Source of the DNA: Dinoroseobacter sp034111085
Lineage (GTDB): Bacteria; Pseudomonadota; Alphaproteobacteria; Rhodobacterales; Rhodobacteraceae
NCBI GenBank assembly: GCA_034111085.1
Contig: JAWUXZ010000020.1
Coordinates: 1 to 64,000 of the forward strand
Direction: 5' to 3'
Length of the DNA stretch: 64,000 bases
The first letter of the stretch is position 1. Every line of letters begins with the position of its first letter. Below are positions 43,753 to 52,422 of the stretch, piece after piece. Below the pieces are notes generated by a model. The model worked only from the letters and a program-made list of their open reading frames with translations. It searched no databases and was not told the origin of the DNA. A program made the translations under genes and the position numbers.

Positions 43753-44883
43753 TTATTTCAGGTCTGTGGCCCAGGCATTGTAGCCGTAGACCCAGTCGGC
43801 ATTGCTGCCTTTCTTCAACCACTCATTGGCCAATGAGCTTTCTTGGATTTTGGCAGTGCGCGGTTTGCGCTCGGCCTCGTAGGTCTCAAGTGCAGCTGCG
43901 ATGGTGTCAGCGGTCACATCTGTTAAAGCGCGCCCGAGCACGACCGCATCCTCGATTGCCATGCACGCGCCCTGTGCCATAAACGGCACCATCGGGTGTG
44001 CAGCATCCCCCAGGATTGTCGCGCGACCCTTGGCCCACTGATCCATCGGATCGCGGACATGCAGCGCCGAGCGCGTGACGACCTCGCAGGCCTCCAGCAA
44101 CTTGCGCGCATCGGGGTGGAAATTGGCATAGACAGCCCGCAACTCAGTCACATCGCCGGGCAGCGTCCAGCCCTCTTCGGTCCAGCCGTCTTGGGGCGTG
44201 GTGGCAAAGACGAAAATCTCTTTGCCTTGGGTCAGCGGGAAAGTGACGATCTGCTTTTCAGGCACCTCGCCCCACCACTTTGTGAACGCATCAGAATCCG
44301 GCAAGTCCTTGGCGTTCTCAGCCGGGAAGACGCCACGATACGAAACCATGCCGGTGAATTTGGGATTGTCCTCGCCCCACAGGGCCGTGCGCACGACTGA
44401 ATGGATACCGTCCGCGCCAACGACCAGATCGAAGCTTCTGCGGGTGCCATCTGCCAGCGTAATCGTCGCGTCTGTCTCGCCCAATTCCAAGGCCGTCACA
44501 GACGAGGCCAGATGCAGGCAGTCATCGGGAAGCTGGCCGCGCAGGGCGTTCAGCAAGTCCGCGCGGTGGATGGTCAGTTGCGGCGCGCCATATTTTTCTT
44601 CGGCAGCAGAACTCATCGGTAGGCGAGATGTCTCCTCGCCTGTGATCCCGTCGCGGCTGATGCGGTATGTCGGGCGAGAAGAGTGTTCGCGCAGGTAGCC
44701 GCCGACGCCAAGCCTATCGAGCGCGAACACTGCATTCGGCGTGAGGTTCACATCCGCACCGACGCGGTTCATCGCGCGGGCCTGCTCAAAAACTTCAACG
44801 TCATGTCCGGCTTTACGCAGGGCAATGGCGGCGCATAAACCACCCACCCCACCTCCGCTAATGCCAACCTTTAGTTTCGACAT
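43753..44883 (-). CDS. FAD-dependent monooxygenase 2 (NicC / salicylate hydroxylase-like)
   Basis: A 376-residue flavoprotein hydroxylase, first gene of the minus-strand TRAP operon. It has KVGISGGGVGGLCAAIALRKAGH, FDLVVGADGIHSVVR and RATILGDAAHPMVPFMAQGACMAIEDA. The last block resembles 6-hydroxynicotinate 3-monooxygenase and salicylate hydroxylase. The ATG at 44883 is chosen because family likeness begins there (MSKLKV); the frame from 44934 runs into the operator. It is a candidate for the first ring hydroxylation or decarboxylative hydroxylation. Confidence 0.88.
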   Translation of the reverse strand: MSKLKVGISGGGVGGLCAAIALRKAGHDVEVFEQARAMNRVGADVNLTPNAVFALDRLGVGGYLREHSSRPTYRISRDGITGEETSRLPMSSAAEEKYGAPQLTIHRADLLNALRGQLPDDCLHLASSVTALELGETDATITLADGTRRSFDLVVGADGIHSVVRTALWGEDNPKFTGMVSYRGVFPAENAKDLPDSDAFTKWWGEVPEKQIVTFPLTQGKEIFVFATTPQDGWTEEGWTLPGDVTELRAVYANFHPDARKLLEACEVVTRSALHVRDPMDQWAKGRATILGDAAHPMVPFMAQGACMAIEDAVVLGRALTDVTADTIAAALETYEAERKPRTAKIQESSLANEWLKKGSNADWVYGYNAWATDLK

Positions 44884-44909
44884 TCCAGCTCTACCATCCC
44901 AGCATATAT

Positions 44910-44932
44910 GTTCTAATGTGAACATGTTGTTC
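44910..44932. promoter_or_regulatory. Candidate IclR 2 operator A (GTTC-N6-GAAC-N5-GTTC)
   Basis: GTTCTAATGTGAAC (44910-44923) is an inverted repeat GTTC-N6-GAAC, followed after 5 bases by another GTTC (44929-44932). It sits 26 bases upstream of the monooxygenase 2 start. The same layout occurs at 52445-52467. Confidence 0.6.
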
Positions 44933-45024
44933 AAATATTAGGAGCCTTTACGTCGCAGGTCAAGGAATTCTGCGCCAGCCACAAAGGTCTGGCAATAAAA
45001 TGGGCAGTTTGCTACGGAATAAAC

Positions 45025-45047
45025 GTTCAAATAAGCTAAAGCTGTTC
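45025..45047. promoter_or_regulatory. Candidate IclR 2 operator B (GTTC pair at 19-base spacing)
   Basis: GTTC at 45025-45028 and 45044-45047 have the same 19-base start-to-start spacing as at sites A and C, but the middle GAAC is not conserved. A second copy of GTTCTAATGTG overlaps the right half. It lies 34 bases before the iclR 2 start, so autoregulation is possible. Confidence 0.5.
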
Positions 45048-45081
45048 TAATGTGTGCACACTCGGGGCACAGGAGGCCATG

Positions 45082-45879
45082 ATGGCAACGTTGGACGGAT
45101 CAGCCAGTTACTCAGTTCCGCCGGTCGAGCGCGCGATCAAACTGCTGCGCTATATCGGCGGTGGTAAGACCTGTCGCAACCTGTCGACCGCCTCCAAAGA
45201 CCTCTGCATCAACCGCACGACCCTGATCCGCCTGATCCATACGCTGCTCGACACCCGCATGATCGAAGAGATCGCCGAGGGGGCTGGCTACCGACTAGGC
45301 GCTGGCCTGATCAGCCTTGGCGCGCAAGCCATTCACGGGCGCGATATCGTGCAGATCTGCCAGCCAATTTTGGCCGACCTCGTTGCTGACACCGGCATGT
45401 CGGCGCATGTGGGCATTCTTGACGGGCGCGACATCATCTATCTGGGGCGCGAGACGCCGAACACCCACTTGGTCAGCAATGTGCGCGCCGGATCGCGGTT
45501 GCCTGCGCATGCGTCCTCCATCGGGCGAGTGATCTTGGCCGAGTTGCCCGTCCCGCAACTTGAAGCGCTCTTTGCCGATGCCGCCCTCAGTGCCACGTCC
45601 GACAAAACGCCCGTGACGGTTGAGGCGGTGGTGCTGCAAGCCATCGCCGACAAAGCCGCCCGCGTGGCGTGGAGCGAAGGTAATTTCGAGCAAGGCATCG
45701 GGTCGTGCGCCGCAGTGATCCGCGATCATACAGGAGGGCCCGTTGGAGGTCTAAACGTATCGGGGCCACAATCTGCATTTGTGGCGGAAACCGAAGCCGG
45801 CACTACGGCGATCCGGGACGCGGTTTTGCATGCTGCCAACCGCGCATCCATGGAACTGGGTTACGCGAAACGCAGCTAA
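45082..45879 (+). CDS. IclR-family transcriptional regulator 2
   Basis: A 265-residue IclR protein. The N-terminal winged helix reads NLSTASKDLCINRTTLIRLIHTLLDTRMIEE. The C-terminal effector domain has HVGILDGRDIIYLGRE, AGSRLPAHASSIGRVILAE and FEQGIGSCAAVIRDHTGGPVGGLNVSG. AGGAGGCC precedes tandem ATGs; 45082 has the better spacing. It lies between two minus-strand catabolic operons whose promoters, like its own, carry matching GTTC motifs, so it is the likely regulator of both. Confidence 0.92.
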   Translation: MATLDGSASYSVPPVERAIKLLRYIGGGKTCRNLSTASKDLCINRTTLIRLIHTLLDTRMIEEIAEGAGYRLGAGLISLGAQAIHGRDIVQICQPILADLVADTGMSAHVGILDGRDIIYLGRETPNTHLVSNVRAGSRLPAHASSIGRVILAELPVPQLEALFADAALSATSDKTPVTVEAVVLQAIADKAARVAWSEGNFEQGIGSCAAVIRDHTGGPVGGLNVSGPQSAFVAETEAGTTAIRDAVLHAANRASMELGYAKRS

Positions 45880-47360
45880 GGCCAGCGCGCCCAAGGGTGC
45901 GGCGCGCCAGACATATCCTCGTAGATCGACTTTTGCGCTTGATAGGCGCGCAGACCCGCCCGGCCCTTCTCGCGGCCCATTCCGCTAGCCCCGTCTCCGC
46001 CAAACGGCGTAGAGATGGAGAACTGCTTATAGGTGTTAACCCACACCGTGCCCGCCTTGATCGCGCGCGCGATGCGCCAGCATTTGGGGTGATCTTTCGA
46101 CCAGATCCCACATGCCAGCCCGTATTCGTTGTCGTTAGATTTGGCGATCACGTCGGCCTCATCCTCGAACGACTGAACCACAAGGACTGGGCCAAAAATC
46201 TCTTCACGGCATGCCCGCGCCGTATTGGGCAGGCCCGCGATAATCGTGGGCATGTAGTAGGCACCGTTGTCATAAGCCGCCCCTTCTGGAGCTGCGCCGC
46301 CCGTCAGGATTTCACCGCCTTCTTCGCGGGCCAGATCGACATACGCCTCAACCGACGCGCGGTGGTCGGCGTGAACGAGCGACGAGACCTGCGTATCCGT
46401 GTCAAACGGATGGCCGACCTTCAGGGCTTTGGTCGCGGTCACAAGACGCTCGACAAAGCTGTCATAAATGTTGGCCTGCACGAACAGGCGCGAGCCCGCG
46501 ATGCAACTTTGGCCCGAGGACGAGAATACCCCAAACAAAATGCCCGCAATCGCCTGATCCACATCACAATCATCAAACACGATTGTCGGGGATTTACCGC
46601 CCAATTCCAGGGATATAGGCATCAGTTTTTCAGCCGCCGCATGGGCGAGGTGGCGTCCGGTGGAGGTCCCGCCAGTGAAGGACACCTTAGCAATATCAGC
46701 GTGCTCGACCAGCAAGTTGCCAACCTCGCGCCCCGATCCCGGCAGGACCGAAAACAGCCCCTTTGGCAGACCGCTTTCGTCAATGATCCGTGCGAGTTCA
46801 AGCGCTACCAGAGGCGACCAGCTTGCGGGCTTCAGCAGGACTGCATTCCCAGCAGCCAAGGCAGGCGCGACCTTCTGGGCGTCCGATGCAATGGGCGAAT
46901 TCCACGGCGTAATCGCAGCCACGAGGCCCAGCGCATCATGCACGGAATAGGTCAGGTAGTCGCCGCGCGGGACCGTTAGCAATTCGTCAGATGTCTCTAG
47001 CACCGCGCCGAAATAGCGGAAAGTGGCGGCGGCAGACATTGCCAGCGCGCGGGTCTCGCCAAGGTTTTTAGAGGTATCGCGGCTTTGAGTCCACGCGATC
47101 CGGTCAATATTGGCTGTGATGCCGTCTGATATCTTATAGAGATATTGCGCGCGTTCATGCGCCTTCAACCCCTGCCACACCGGATCTGATTGCGCGATCT
47201 TGGCGCGGGTGATTGCAAGCTCCACATCCTCGGTAGAGGCCCCGTTCAGAGTTTGGTTTTCCACACCCTCGGCGGCAAAGGTCGAGGTGATCGCCGCGCC
47301 GCGCCCCTTGGCCCAAACGCCCCCGATATATATCGCGCCGTTGCTGAACGCATGTTCCAT
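45876..47360 (-). CDS. NAD(P)-dependent aldehyde dehydrogenase
   Basis: A 494-residue ALDH. It has AAITPWNSPIASDAQKVAPALAAGN, KVSFTGGTSTGRHLA, LELGGKSPTIVFDD with the catalytic Glu region, and FSSSGQSCIAGSRLFVQ with the nucleophilic Cys. The C-terminal FGGDGASGMGREKG is also typical. It oxidises an aldehyde, possibly a semialdehyde from the ring-cleavage route or the product of the ThDP enzyme. It is the last gene of the operon; its stop overlaps the convergent iclR 2 stop by 4 bases. Confidence 0.93.
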   Translation of the reverse strand: MEHAFSNGAIYIGGVWAKGRGAAITSTFAAEGVENQTLNGASTEDVELAITRAKIAQSDPVWQGLKAHERAQYLYKISDGITANIDRIAWTQSRDTSKNLGETRALAMSAAATFRYFGAVLETSDELLTVPRGDYLTYSVHDALGLVAAITPWNSPIASDAQKVAPALAAGNAVLLKPASWSPLVALELARIIDESGLPKGLFSVLPGSGREVGNLLVEHADIAKVSFTGGTSTGRHLAHAAAEKLMPISLELGGKSPTIVFDDCDVDQAIAGILFGVFSSSGQSCIAGSRLFVQANIYDSFVERLVTATKALKVGHPFDTDTQVSSLVHADHRASVEAYVDLAREEGGEILTGGAAPEGAAYDNGAYYMPTIIAGLPNTARACREEIFGPVLVVQSFEDEADVIAKSNDNEYGLACGIWSKDHPKCWRIARAIKAGTVWVNTYKQFSISTPFGGDGASGMGREKGRAGLRAYQAQKSIYEDMSGAPHPWARWP

Positions 47361-47369
47361 GGGCGGTCC

Positions 47370-48197
47370 TTAGATTATGACGGCGGCCGAGCGGTTGCGC
47401 AGCGCGCGCGCTAGGCTCAGCACGGTGGATTGAGAGGTCTTGGGGTTCAGCTTTGATGGCTTGCCAACCAGCGTCATCTCGAAATCAACAGCGCCCGAGC
47501 GGACGGAAAACGCGTGGGTGTTGGCGGTGACCGTCGGGTCAGCGATGAGGCGCACTTGGGTCGCGTCAAAGCCTACCCCGGCCAGCGCGAGGGTCGCCGC
47601 GACATTGGCGTTCTTGGGATACTGGCGCGCCGCATCGCGGGCAGATCCTTCGAAGAAGATGTTGGCTTCGGTCAACGCTGCTAGGTCCACGGCGTCCTCT
47701 GCAGGCGATCCGGCCCATGCGTGCGGCGGTTTGCGACCCGTGTAGATTACTTCGGTGATGCCCGATAAGCGCGCGGCAGCCAGCGCGTCGATCCCGCCAA
47801 TGGCCCCGGCTGGCAGGGTCAGTTGCGCGCCACTTTTCTGGGCTGCACTTTGCAACCGCTCAAACAGACCTTCTTCGGAAAACGCGCCAATGGAGGCCGC
47901 GATGAAATCCACCCCAGCGCTCAGAACATCCGCACCAAACATCCCAACCGCCGAATGCCCGGCGCATTCCATGACCACATCGGGCGAGGCCGCAAGCATG
48001 GTAGCGAGATCATCAGTGATCGAGACTTCGGCGCGCCCAGCAACCAACGCCACCGCCTCTATTTGCGTCGCCTCAACTTTGCCAGATCGCACCAAAATGG
48101 TCAGGCGCGCAGGCAAGCCTTCCGGCGTCTCGGCCAGCACATACATCAGCCCCTGCGCAATCGCACCGAACCCGATCAGACCGAGGTGCACGCTCAT
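47370..48197 (-). CDS. L-aspartate dehydrogenase-like protein
   Basis: A 275-residue protein with an N-terminal Rossmann domain (MSVHLGLIGFGAIAQGL) and a C-terminal domain carrying LPAGAIGGIDALAAARL, YTGRKPP, FEGSARDAARQYPKNANVAATLALAGVGFD and a closing SALARN-like helix. This is the domain architecture of NAD(P)-dependent L-aspartate dehydrogenases (DUF108 family). In a catabolic operon it may handle an imine or amino acid from a nitrogen-containing substrate. It overlaps the ThDP enzyme gene by 4 bases. Confidence 0.88.
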   Translation of the reverse strand: MSVHLGLIGFGAIAQGLMYVLAETPEGLPARLTILVRSGKVEATQIEAVALVAGRAEVSITDDLATMLAASPDVVMECAGHSAVGMFGADVLSAGVDFIAASIGAFSEEGLFERLQSAAQKSGAQLTLPAGAIGGIDALAAARLSGITEVIYTGRKPPHAWAGSPAEDAVDLAALTEANIFFEGSARDAARQYPKNANVAATLALAGVGFDATQVRLIADPTVTANTHAFSVRSGAVDFEMTLVGKPSKLNPKTSQSTVLSLARALRNRSAAVII

Positions 48198-49846
48198 GTT
48201 TTGCCGCCTGCCGCGCCCGCTGGCGGGCCTGCAAACTGCTCAGCGAACGGGCCGATTGCGACCATATCAACCTCGACCAGAACCGGGCCCTTGGCGCTCA
48301 TCGTCCCATCGAACGTCTCGGCAAAGCCCTCAATATCGCTGACCTTCACATGGGGCATATCAATCGCATCACACAGCTTGCCGAAGTTAGGCGTCTTGAG
48401 CGCGGAATAGTGCCGCCGCCCGTCATATTGCGCGTCCTGAATGTTCTCGATCACGCCGTAGGCCGCGTCGTTCATCAGCACAAAGGTGATGTCGAGGTCT
48501 TCATCCACAGCCGTAATCAACTCCGCAATCCCAAGCATCGCGCCACCATCCCCCAGCAGCGTCACCGTGCGCGCACCGGGTGATCCAACAGCAGCCCCAA
48601 TGCCCATTGCAATGCCCTGCCCGATGCCACCACCCAACGCATGAACCCCGAGATTGGGCGCGGCAAACTGCACATAGCGATTGCCGAAGGTGGAGTTCGA
48701 GATCGTCACATCACGCACCCAAGGATGCCCGCCTTTGGGCACAACGCAGAGCAAATGATCAGCAACCGTCTGATACGGGCCAAGCCGCCCACGCAGCGCG
48801 CCTTCGGATTTGGCTCGCGCAATTGCGATGTCGTAGGTTTGCTGAGGATCTACATCGAGGGCATCTGGCAACCGCTCTAGCAGCCCGCGCAACGCAAGTT
48901 TCGCATCGGCGCACAGGAACACATCGACCGGGTAATTGCGCCCCGATTGGGTCTGGTCGCAGTCGATCTGGATCAAGGGTTTGGGCAGTTCCATCTTGTT
49001 GTTAAGCGTCTCATTGCCGCGCAGGCGCGAGCCGACGACAATCATCAAGTCGGACTTGGCGTAAACCGAGCGCGCCTCTGGTGTCATGTTGAACGCACCG
49101 AGCGTCGCGCCGTTCTGCTCAGGCACAACCGCGCGGCCTTGAGTGGAGGTGACTGCGCCGAAACCGCGCGCGACCAGTTCAGTCGCCTCTGCTGACGCCA
49201 TGCGCGCGCCGCCTCCCAGCCAAATCATCGGGCGTTTCGCGGCTTTGACGCGGGCGGCAAGTGCGTCCAGCGCCTCGGGCGACGGATACGGGATCGCGGC
49301 GATGGGAACGCTGCAAGGCGCGGCAGGTACCGCCGCCAAGCGCTGCACATCGACAGGGATTTCCAAGCTGACAGGCCCGGTGGGCGGGGTAGACGCGGCG
49401 CGCACGGCGGCCTCAAGCATCCCAACCGCAGACTTCTCATCCCAGATGCGGAAATAGGCTTTGGACACGCCACGCAACATCTCGGGTTGTTTCGGGACAT
49501 CGTGGATAGCAGCGCGGTCGCGGTCCATAAACTCGCGATCAATCTGGGTGGTGATGTGCACAACCTTGCTGCCAGCGGTCAGCGCCTCGGCCTGCGCGCC
49601 TGCTGCGTTTCCTGCCGCCGTGCCGGTCGACGTCAGACACACGCCAACCTCGCCAGATACGCGGCTGAACGCATCGGCCATATTCATCGCCCCGGCCTCG
49701 CCACGCGCAGGCACAAAACGGATGCGGCCTTGCTCGGCAATGCCGTCGAGGATCGGCATATTGTGGATCGAGATCACCCCGAAAATTGTCGTCACTCCGA
49801 GGTCTGCAAGGCAGCGCGCGATCTGATAGCCGACTGTTTCCGTCAT
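48194..49846 (-). CDS. Thiamine-diphosphate-dependent enzyme (acetolactate-synthase-like)
   Basis: A 550-residue three-domain ThDP enzyme. The activating Glu is Glu50 in PARGEAGAMNMADAF, a central domain follows (PMIWLGGGARMASAEA), and the cofactor motif is LLGDGGAMLGIAEL to VLMNDAAYGV. The residues fit decarboxylases and lyases (benzoylformate-decarboxylase, ALS and oxalyl-CoA decarboxylase relatives). A 2-oxoacid decarboxylase supplying aldehyde to the adjacent ALDH would make sense. I start at the ATG at 49846 with AGAGAG upstream. It lies 22 bases after the SDR gene. Confidence 0.88.
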   Translation of the reverse strand: MTETVGYQIARCLADLGVTTIFGVISIHNMPILDGIAEQGRIRFVPARGEAGAMNMADAFSRVSGEVGVCLTSTGTAAGNAAGAQAEALTAGSKVVHITTQIDREFMDRDRAAIHDVPKQPEMLRGVSKAYFRIWDEKSAVGMLEAAVRAASTPPTGPVSLEIPVDVQRLAAVPAAPCSVPIAAIPYPSPEALDALAARVKAAKRPMIWLGGGARMASAEATELVARGFGAVTSTQGRAVVPEQNGATLGAFNMTPEARSVYAKSDLMIVVGSRLRGNETLNNKMELPKPLIQIDCDQTQSGRNYPVDVFLCADAKLALRGLLERLPDALDVDPQQTYDIAIARAKSEGALRGRLGPYQTVADHLLCVVPKGGHPWVRDVTISNSTFGNRYVQFAAPNLGVHALGGGIGQGIAMGIGAAVGSPGARTVTLLGDGGAMLGIAELITAVDEDLDITFVLMNDAAYGVIENIQDAQYDGRRHYSALKTPNFGKLCDAIDMPHVKVSDIEGFAETFDGTMSAKGPVLVEVDMVAIGPFAEQFAGPPAGAAGGKT

Positions 49847-49868
49847 TGTTGTCTCTCTTGTCATGTCG

Positions 49869-50660
49869 TCACGCAAAGCGGGATACCCCGCCGGAAATCT
49901 CTAGCTGAGCGCCGGTGATGTAGCTGGCAGCAGGCGAGGCGAGAAACACCAACGCGCGCGCGGGCTCATCCGGTGTACCGAGCCGTCCGAGGGGGATTTT
50001 CTTCTTAGCTGCAAGCGCTCTGAACCAATCCTCGCGGCTTTGGTTCTGGTCTTCGCGCGCCTCATAGCGGCGTTGCCACTGGTTGCTGTCCACGAGGCCC
50101 AGCAGGATCGAATTCACCCGGATATCCGGAGCCAACTCAGTCGCCAGCGATTTCAGCAAGTTTTGCACGCCACTGCGCGCGGCCGAGGTGCACACCATGT
50201 GCGGCTCTGGCTGGTAGGCGAGCAGAGAATTTACCGCCGCGATAGCCCCTTGGCCTGAGGTGCGCAGCATCGGCGCGAAGGCGTGAATTGGATTGAGTTG
50301 CGAGAAGAACTTTAACTCCAACTCCTCGCGCCAATCATCGTCGGTTGTGTCCGCAAAAGTCGACACACGGCCTTGCCCAGCGTTGGTCACAAGTGCAGCA
50401 CAGCCCCCGAATTTGTCTTGGACCGCCCCTGCAAAGGCGTCCACTTCGGCGCGCTTAAGCACCGAAAAAGCACGCGACAAAATCCGGTCCGCGCCAAACT
50501 CCACTGCCAAATCCGCATGAACCGCCGCCAACCGCTCGGCCCCGCGCGCACAAAACGCGACACTCGCACCTTCCGCCAACAGGCAACGCACAGTCGCAAG
50601 GCCAATGCCCGACGAGCCACCTGTTACAACAACGGTCTTGCCTGAAAGGCCCAGATCCAC
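49869..50660 (-). CDS. SDR-family protein lacking the canonical YxxxK pair
   Basis: A 263-residue short-chain dehydrogenase-like protein. The cofactor site VVVTGGSSGIGLATVRCLLA, ALVTNAGQGR and VNSLLAYQPEPHM are normal. The expected YxxxK reads TSAAR (in MVCTSAARSGVQNLLKSLA), so Tyr is Thr and Lys is Arg. Such variants form a recurring subgroup and may have a different or no dehydrogenase activity. The GTG at 50660 follows GGAGGA at perfect spacing; the longer frame overlaps the dioxygenase gene. Confidence 0.85.
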   Translation of the reverse strand: MDLGLSGKTVVVTGGSSGIGLATVRCLLAEGASVAFCARGAERLAAVHADLAVEFGADRILSRAFSVLKRAEVDAFAGAVQDKFGGCAALVTNAGQGRVSTFADTTDDDWREELELKFFSQLNPIHAFAPMLRTSGQGAIAAVNSLLAYQPEPHMVCTSAARSGVQNLLKSLATELAPDIRVNSILLGLVDSNQWQRRYEAREDQNQSREDWFRALAAKKKIPLGRLGTPDEPARALVFLASPAASYITGAQLEISGGVSRFA

Positions 50661-50662
50661 CC

Positions 50663-51568
50663 CTAGTCCTCCGGGAAACCGGGATCGGGGCGCCCGCCCA
50701 TCACAGCTCGCATTGCAGGTGTCGGCGGGCCTGCGGTCATCCACTGATCCATCACCTCAGGATCGGTGCGCGCCCAAACCTTAGCCTCATGAGTGGCTTC
50801 GTCGATTTGCAGAACGTCGGCGGTGAACTCGATCACAAAGCCGGAAGGCGAGACGAAATACGCGAACGGATTGTTACCCGGCCCATGCCGCCCCGGACCC
50901 CAACTGGGCACCTGGCCCTTTTGCTTCATCCGGCCAATCCCGCGCATGAAACTATCGATGCCGGGCATCTCAAACGCGACGTGATTAACCGACGCATATT
51001 TGGCGCGCACCAGCGCAATCGCATGATGATCGCTGCCACAGCGCAGGAACACCATTTGGTCAGCGGAATAGTCTGAGGTCCGAAAGCCGAGCACATCTTG
51101 ATACCATTTCTGCACCCCGTCCATATCGCGCGTGTTCAGCACCACGTGTGACACCTTACGCGGATAGGCGTGGACGGTTTCCGCCTCGCGGGTTGCAATA
51201 TCGGTGGTGAAACGCAGGCGGCGGTTATCTGGATCGAGCAGCTCAAACCCATAGCCACCGATGGCGTCCTCGAACATTGCAGGCGCACCCAGCGTCTTGA
51301 CGTCTTGCCCGGTCACCTGCGCGTAAAGCGCGTCCATCGCGGTGCGGTCTGCCATGCCGAAATGGATGTATTCGATCCCATATGTATCATCGTCTTTCAG
51401 CCCGTAGATAAACGGCTCGGATCCGGTGCCACGCAGGTAGGTGATGCCATCCGCTTTTTCGCCAACCTCAAGACCCCATTGGTCGAGGTAGAAATCAGTA
51501 GTATCAGTGATACCCGGCGCGCGCATGACGAGGCCGCGCAGGTGGCCGGCTCGGATCTGGTCGGTCAT
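50663..51568 (-). CDS. VOC-superfamily extradiol-type ring-cleavage dioxygenase
   Basis: A 301-residue two-module glyoxalase/extradiol dioxygenase-type protein. The second module carries candidate iron ligands: His in KVSHVVLNTRDM, His in VNHVAFEMPG and Glu in GFVIEFTAD, as in type I extradiol dioxygenases. The substrate is likely a catechol or dihydroxylated heterocycle. The start at 51568 has GGAGACCT upstream. Its ATGA overlaps the upstream hydrolase stop, a pair that mirrors dioxygenase-hydrolase pairs of meta-cleavage pathways. Confidence 0.88.
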   Translation of the reverse strand: MTDQIRAGHLRGLVMRAPGITDTTDFYLDQWGLEVGEKADGITYLRGTGSEPFIYGLKDDDTYGIEYIHFGMADRTAMDALYAQVTGQDVKTLGAPAMFEDAIGGYGFELLDPDNRRLRFTTDIATREAETVHAYPRKVSHVVLNTRDMDGVQKWYQDVLGFRTSDYSADQMVFLRCGSDHHAIALVRAKYASVNHVAFEMPGIDSFMRGIGRMKQKGQVPSWGPGRHGPGNNPFAYFVSPSGFVIEFTADVLQIDEATHEAKVWARTDPEVMDQWMTAGPPTPAMRAVMGGRPDPGFPED

Positions 51569-52422
51569 TTGAGGTCTCCAATTGGGTTCGCGGCTGAACT
51601 GAGGGCCTCTTGCAAGGCCGACACAAACGCATCTGGCTTCTGTATATAGACCGCATGGCCCGCCTCGGCGATGCGCGTGATTGCAGGCATGGCGCGCAGT
51701 CCGGCCCAGGCTTGGGCGGCGGCGATGGTTTGCGCCTCGGGCGTTACGACATCCTGCGCGCCGACAATGAAGCTGCACGGGGTTTTCACCTGCGCCATGG
51801 TGGCAGCCAGATCACCGCCCGCCAGCATCCGCACGGCTTGCGCGTAGCCAAGTGGGTTGACCTGCGCCATGGCCGCTTCAACCTGAGCGACAACATCAAG
51901 GGCTTGGTCTGGGGCGTAGACAAGTCGCGCAGCGCGGGTCTTTGCAAACACGTCTGGGCCTAGCGATTTCAGGTCGGTGATCCGTTTGGCAACGCTTGGC
52001 GGCATGTCTTTATCATCGCTCACGCCGTAACCTTGCGCGCAGGCGGCAAGCACCAGATGCGAGACGCGCTGAGGGTTGGCTTGCGCAAACGCAGCCGCAA
52101 TCAGCGTGCCGAGCGAGTGACTAACAAGACAGCAAGACGTGATGCCTAGGTCATCAAGGAACCCTTCAAGCGCGCGCGCGTAGTCATGCGCAGTTGGCCA
52201 GTCCTGCTCTAAGGCCGACGACCCACCATACCCCGGCGCGTTCCATGCAATCAGTCGGTAGGGGGGCGACATCCGCTCAAATACCGGCGCGAACGAGTCC
52301 GCAGTGGACCCGATCCCGTGCAGGAACACGATGGCGGGGCCCTCTCCAGCGCGCTCAGCATAGCAGATGCTTCCACGCGTGCGCGGCAGTGCCATGGTCT
52401 GCGATCTAAGCGGCGCGGTCAT
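51565..52422 (-). CDS. Alpha/beta hydrolase (meta-cleavage product hydrolase type)
   Basis: A 285-residue hydrolase. It has VFLHGIGSTADSF for the oxyanion loop, SHSLGTL for the nucleophile Ser, FIVGAQDVVTPE for the acid and EAGHAVYIQKP for the His. Length and motifs suit MhpC/BphD-type C-C hydrolases but also ester or amide hydrolases such as N-formylmaleamate deformylase. It is the first gene of the minus-strand operon, with the GTTC operator 22 bases upstream of its ATG. Confidence 0.87.
   Translation of the reverse strand: MTAPLRSQTMALPRTRGSICYAERAGEGPAIVFLHGIGSTADSFAPVFERMSPPYRLIAWNAPGYGGSSALEQDWPTAHDYARALEGFLDDLGITSCCLVSHSLGTLIAAAFAQANPQRVSHLVLAACAQGYGVSDDKDMPPSVAKRITDLKSLGPDVFAKTRAARLVYAPDQALDVVAQVEAAMAQVNPLGYAQAVRMLAGGDLAATMAQVKTPCSFIVGAQDVVTPEAQTIAAAQAWAGLRAMPAITRIAEAGHAVYIQKPDAFVSALQEALSSAANPIGDLK

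Noticed and set aside
42746..43783. Plus-strand open frame of 345 codons
   Set aside because: It lies opposite dctP, a clear solute-binding protein with signal peptide; the frame has no family likeness.
45705..46979. Long plus-strand open frame of 424 codons
   Set aside because: It is antisense to the aldehyde dehydrogenase, whose motifs are complete, and its translation is rich in Arg, His and Gln with no domain.
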